Assembly: GCA_021414045.1 (NCBI GenBank)
Contig: JAIOPF010000336.1
Location: 1-8,716 of the forward strand
Length of the DNA stretch: 8,716 nt
Reading direction: 5' to 3'
Source: Deltaproteobacteria bacterium
GTDB lineage: Bacteria > UBA10199 > DSSB01
Both the position numbers and the translations under genes were made by a program. A model generated the notes under the pieces. That model did no database searches. It saw only the letters and a list, made by a program, of their open reading frames with translations, and was not told where the DNA came from. Positions 7,357 to 8,716 of this stretch are shown in pieces (within the stretch, counting starts at the first letter, position 1; every line of letters begins with the position of its first letter).

Positions 7357-7384
7357 TTATCGGCCTGGCCGATGGGGGGAGTTT
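7357..7384 (-). promoter_or_regulatory. Candidate promoter element, copy B (GCCGATAA with AAACTCC), with overlapping palindrome
   Basis: On the minus strand AAACTCC (7378-7384), 13 bases, then GCCGATAA (7357-7364), 16 bases before the ATG at 7340. It has the same order and spacing as copy A at 4297-4324, with 22/28 identity. Just downstream, both copies also continue into GGA(A)TA. A perfect 7-base inverted repeat, ATCGGCC-T-GGCCGAT (7359-7373), overlaps it. Copy A lacks the second palindrome arm, so the conserved part is the promoter-like box and not the dyad. The short distance to the ATG would give a very short leader of about 10 bases that includes the ribosome site. Confidence 0.45.
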
Positions 7385-7388
7385 TCCC

Positions 7389-8716
7389 TTAAAAACATTC
7401 GCTAACGGTGTCCAAGACATAGGGCTTCCTGAGCAAGTCGACGTAGCCGGCCTCCCGATTCAACGAAAACCACTCTTTGAATAGCCCAACCGGCGTCTTG
7501 GAGGTCTTTTGCAGGTAACGGTGCAGAGAAGCCCCGATATCGTTGACCAGAGCCCCGTAAAAATTGCTGAAGCAGAAAAGATCGATATCCGGTACCTGGG
7601 GTAAGGTGACCTCAAAGTAGGAGGAAAACAATTTCGGGTTTCTTGCGATCTTTTCCAACACGGATTCTTCCGGGAAGATGATGAAAGAGATGTCCGACAC
7701 CACGGGGCTGAAATGGAAGTCCTTGAAATGCTTGCTATAGATTTTAGTACTGGCCAGCGGCGATAGGCGATGGAACTGGACCTCACCGGCGCCCGCGTAT
7801 TTCGACCAAAGGCCCAATTCGACGGTGGCATTGAGGTCATCCACCGTCTCCTCGGGGAATCCCACGATAAAGGACGTGATGGCCGAGATGCCGCGATTGA
7901 CGGTTTCGTCGAGGATGCGCTTGAATTCCTCGATATCGAGATGCTTGTCGATGATGTCTTGAATCCGCTTCGAACCCGAGTCGACACCGTAAAATACTCC
8001 GCGGCAGCCGGCCCTTTGCATCATGTCGAGATCCTCGACGGTCACCGTGTCGGTCCTGGCGCTGGCGTTCCAGGTGAATCCCTGCAGCCCGTTCTCGAGG
8101 AAGTACTTGCAGAACTTGCGGACGTATTTCGGCGAAGTGGTGAAATTATCGTGGGTCAGCGAGATATAGCTCATGCTGTATTTCGCATGCAGGACTTTCA
8201 TTTCTTCGGCAATTCGCCCCGGGCTCTTGATGCGATATTTTCTTACCCACATTTCCGCGGTGGAGCAGAAGTTGCACCGAAACGGACAGCCTCGTCCCGC
8301 TTCCAGCAGGGCCAGAGAATCGCTGTGCTCGCGATACTCGACGATGTCCACCAAGGAAAAATCCGGGAAAGGGAGAAGGTCGAGGTCTTCGATCAAAGGT
8401 CGGGGAGCCGTGAGTCGGATGGCCTCGCCGTCACGATAGCAAAGTCCCTTGATGCTTGTCAGTGAGTCTTCGGTCCATCGAGATCTCAGCAATTCCAGAA
8501 AGGTTTCCTCTCCTTCCCCAATGACGATAGCGTCGATAGCGGGGCAGAATTCCATCGCCTCGACGGGGACCGACGAGGGCTGGGCGCCTCCGAGAACGAT
8601 CCTCGCGCGCGGATGGTGGGTGCGTAGTAAGTCCGCCAGCTCGAAGGCAAAGGGAAAATTACTGCAGATACTGGAGATTCCGAAGACATCGGCCGATCTT
8701 TTCAGGATTTCCTCGC
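7389..8716 (-). CDS. Radical SAM protein with N-terminal B12-binding domain (5' partial)
   Basis: The frame stays open from the TAA at 7389-7391 to the right edge, so the start is outside the window; 441 residues are visible. The ATG at 8555 is internal: the 53 residues before it still read as cobalamin-binding domain, with ADVFGISSICSN at visible residues 8-19 and LGGAQPSSVP at 41-50. An intact GEGEET lies at about 66-71. The 4Fe-4S motif CX3CX2C is at Cys143, Cys147 and Cys150. THDN, YGVDSGS (SAM-contact strand) and SFIVGFPEET follow in the usual order. The C-terminal part of about 140 residues after the core has a segment around FCFSNFYGALVNDIG that I do not recognise. The usual His of GGxH is Gln here (GGAQ), so base-off His ligation of cobalamin is not supported. 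It is closer in style to general B12-radical SAM proteins than to the two paralogues nearby. It may lead an operon with the gene at 6048-7340. Substrate unknown. Confidence 0.9.
   Translation of the reverse strand, partial: EEILKRSADVFGISSICSNFPFAFELADLLRTHHPRARIVLGGAQPSSVPVEAMEFCPAIDAIVIGEGEETFLELLRSRWTEDSLTSIKGLCYRDGEAIRLTAPRPLIEDLDLLPFPDFSLVDIVEYREHSDSLALLEAGRGCPFRCNFCSTAEMWVRKYRIKSPGRIAEEMKVLHAKYSMSYISLTHDNFTTSPKYVRKFCKYFLENGLQGFTWNASARTDTVTVEDLDMMQRAGCRGVFYGVDSGSKRIQDIIDKHLDIEEFKRILDETVNRGISAITSFIVGFPEETVDDLNATVELGLWSKYAGAGEVQFHRLSPLASTKIYSKHFKDFHFSPVVSDISFIIFPEESVLEKIARNPKLFSSYFEVTLPQVPDIDLFCFSNFYGALVNDIGASLHRYLQKTSKTPVGLFKEWFSLNREAGYVDLLRKPYVLDTVSECF

Noticed and set aside
7770..8465. 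Plus-strand open frame (231 codons) opposite the last radical SAM gene
   Set aside because: It covers the CX3CX2C region of the real gene on the other strand and has no recognisable motifs.
8553..8555. ATG 8555 as the start of the last radical SAM gene
   Set aside because: The frame continues to the window edge and the added 53 residues still read as B12-binding domain (ADVFGISS, LGGAQPSS).

Overview
The window carries the 3' part of a fungal/actinobacterial-type (type I) fatty acid synthase locus, followed by four genes for radical SAM enzymes that appear to have N-terminal cobalamin (B12)-binding domains. Protein-coding sequence fills almost all of it. The largest non-coding stretch is 213 bases (4229-4441). 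I see no tRNA, rRNA, insertion sequence, integrase or CRISPR array. Tight spacing, Shine-Dalgarno-like sites, an alternative GTG start and the lack of introns indicate a bacterium of moderately high GC. Many B12-radical SAM genes beside a type I FAS suggest an environmental, probably non-actinobacterial lineage, but the sequence alone does not fix the phylum.

Layout. Bases 1-2370 (+) encode the C-terminal part of a FAS alpha-like chain: the whole ketosynthase (KS) domain with its Cys-His-His triad, open to the left edge. Bases 2416-2901 (+) encode a phosphopantetheinyl transferase (PPT) that matches the C-terminal domain of fungal FAS alpha but is a separate small gene, in the same reading frame and 45 bases past the TAG stop of the KS gene. 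Next come four radical SAM genes in mixed orientation: 2891-4228 (-), overlapping the PPT gene tail-to-tail by 11 bases; 4442-6031 (+), divergent from the previous one; 6048-7340 (-); and 7389-8716 (-), which runs off the right edge.

How the parts may work together. The PPT would load phosphopantetheine onto the carrier domain expected upstream in the FAS chain, and the KS would elongate the acyl chain. The nearby B12-radical SAM enzymes belong to a class known for methylating, cyclising or coupling unreactive carbons, often on lipids. A modified lipid made from the FAS product is therefore a reasonable hypothesis, but it rests on proximity alone. The radical SAM genes at 2891-4228 and 6048-7340 are paralogues. 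Both have upstream a near-identical 28-base element (22/28 matches) with an exact GCCGATAA, the -10 box of sigma-28-family promoters, which hints at shared control or a duplication that carried its promoter along.
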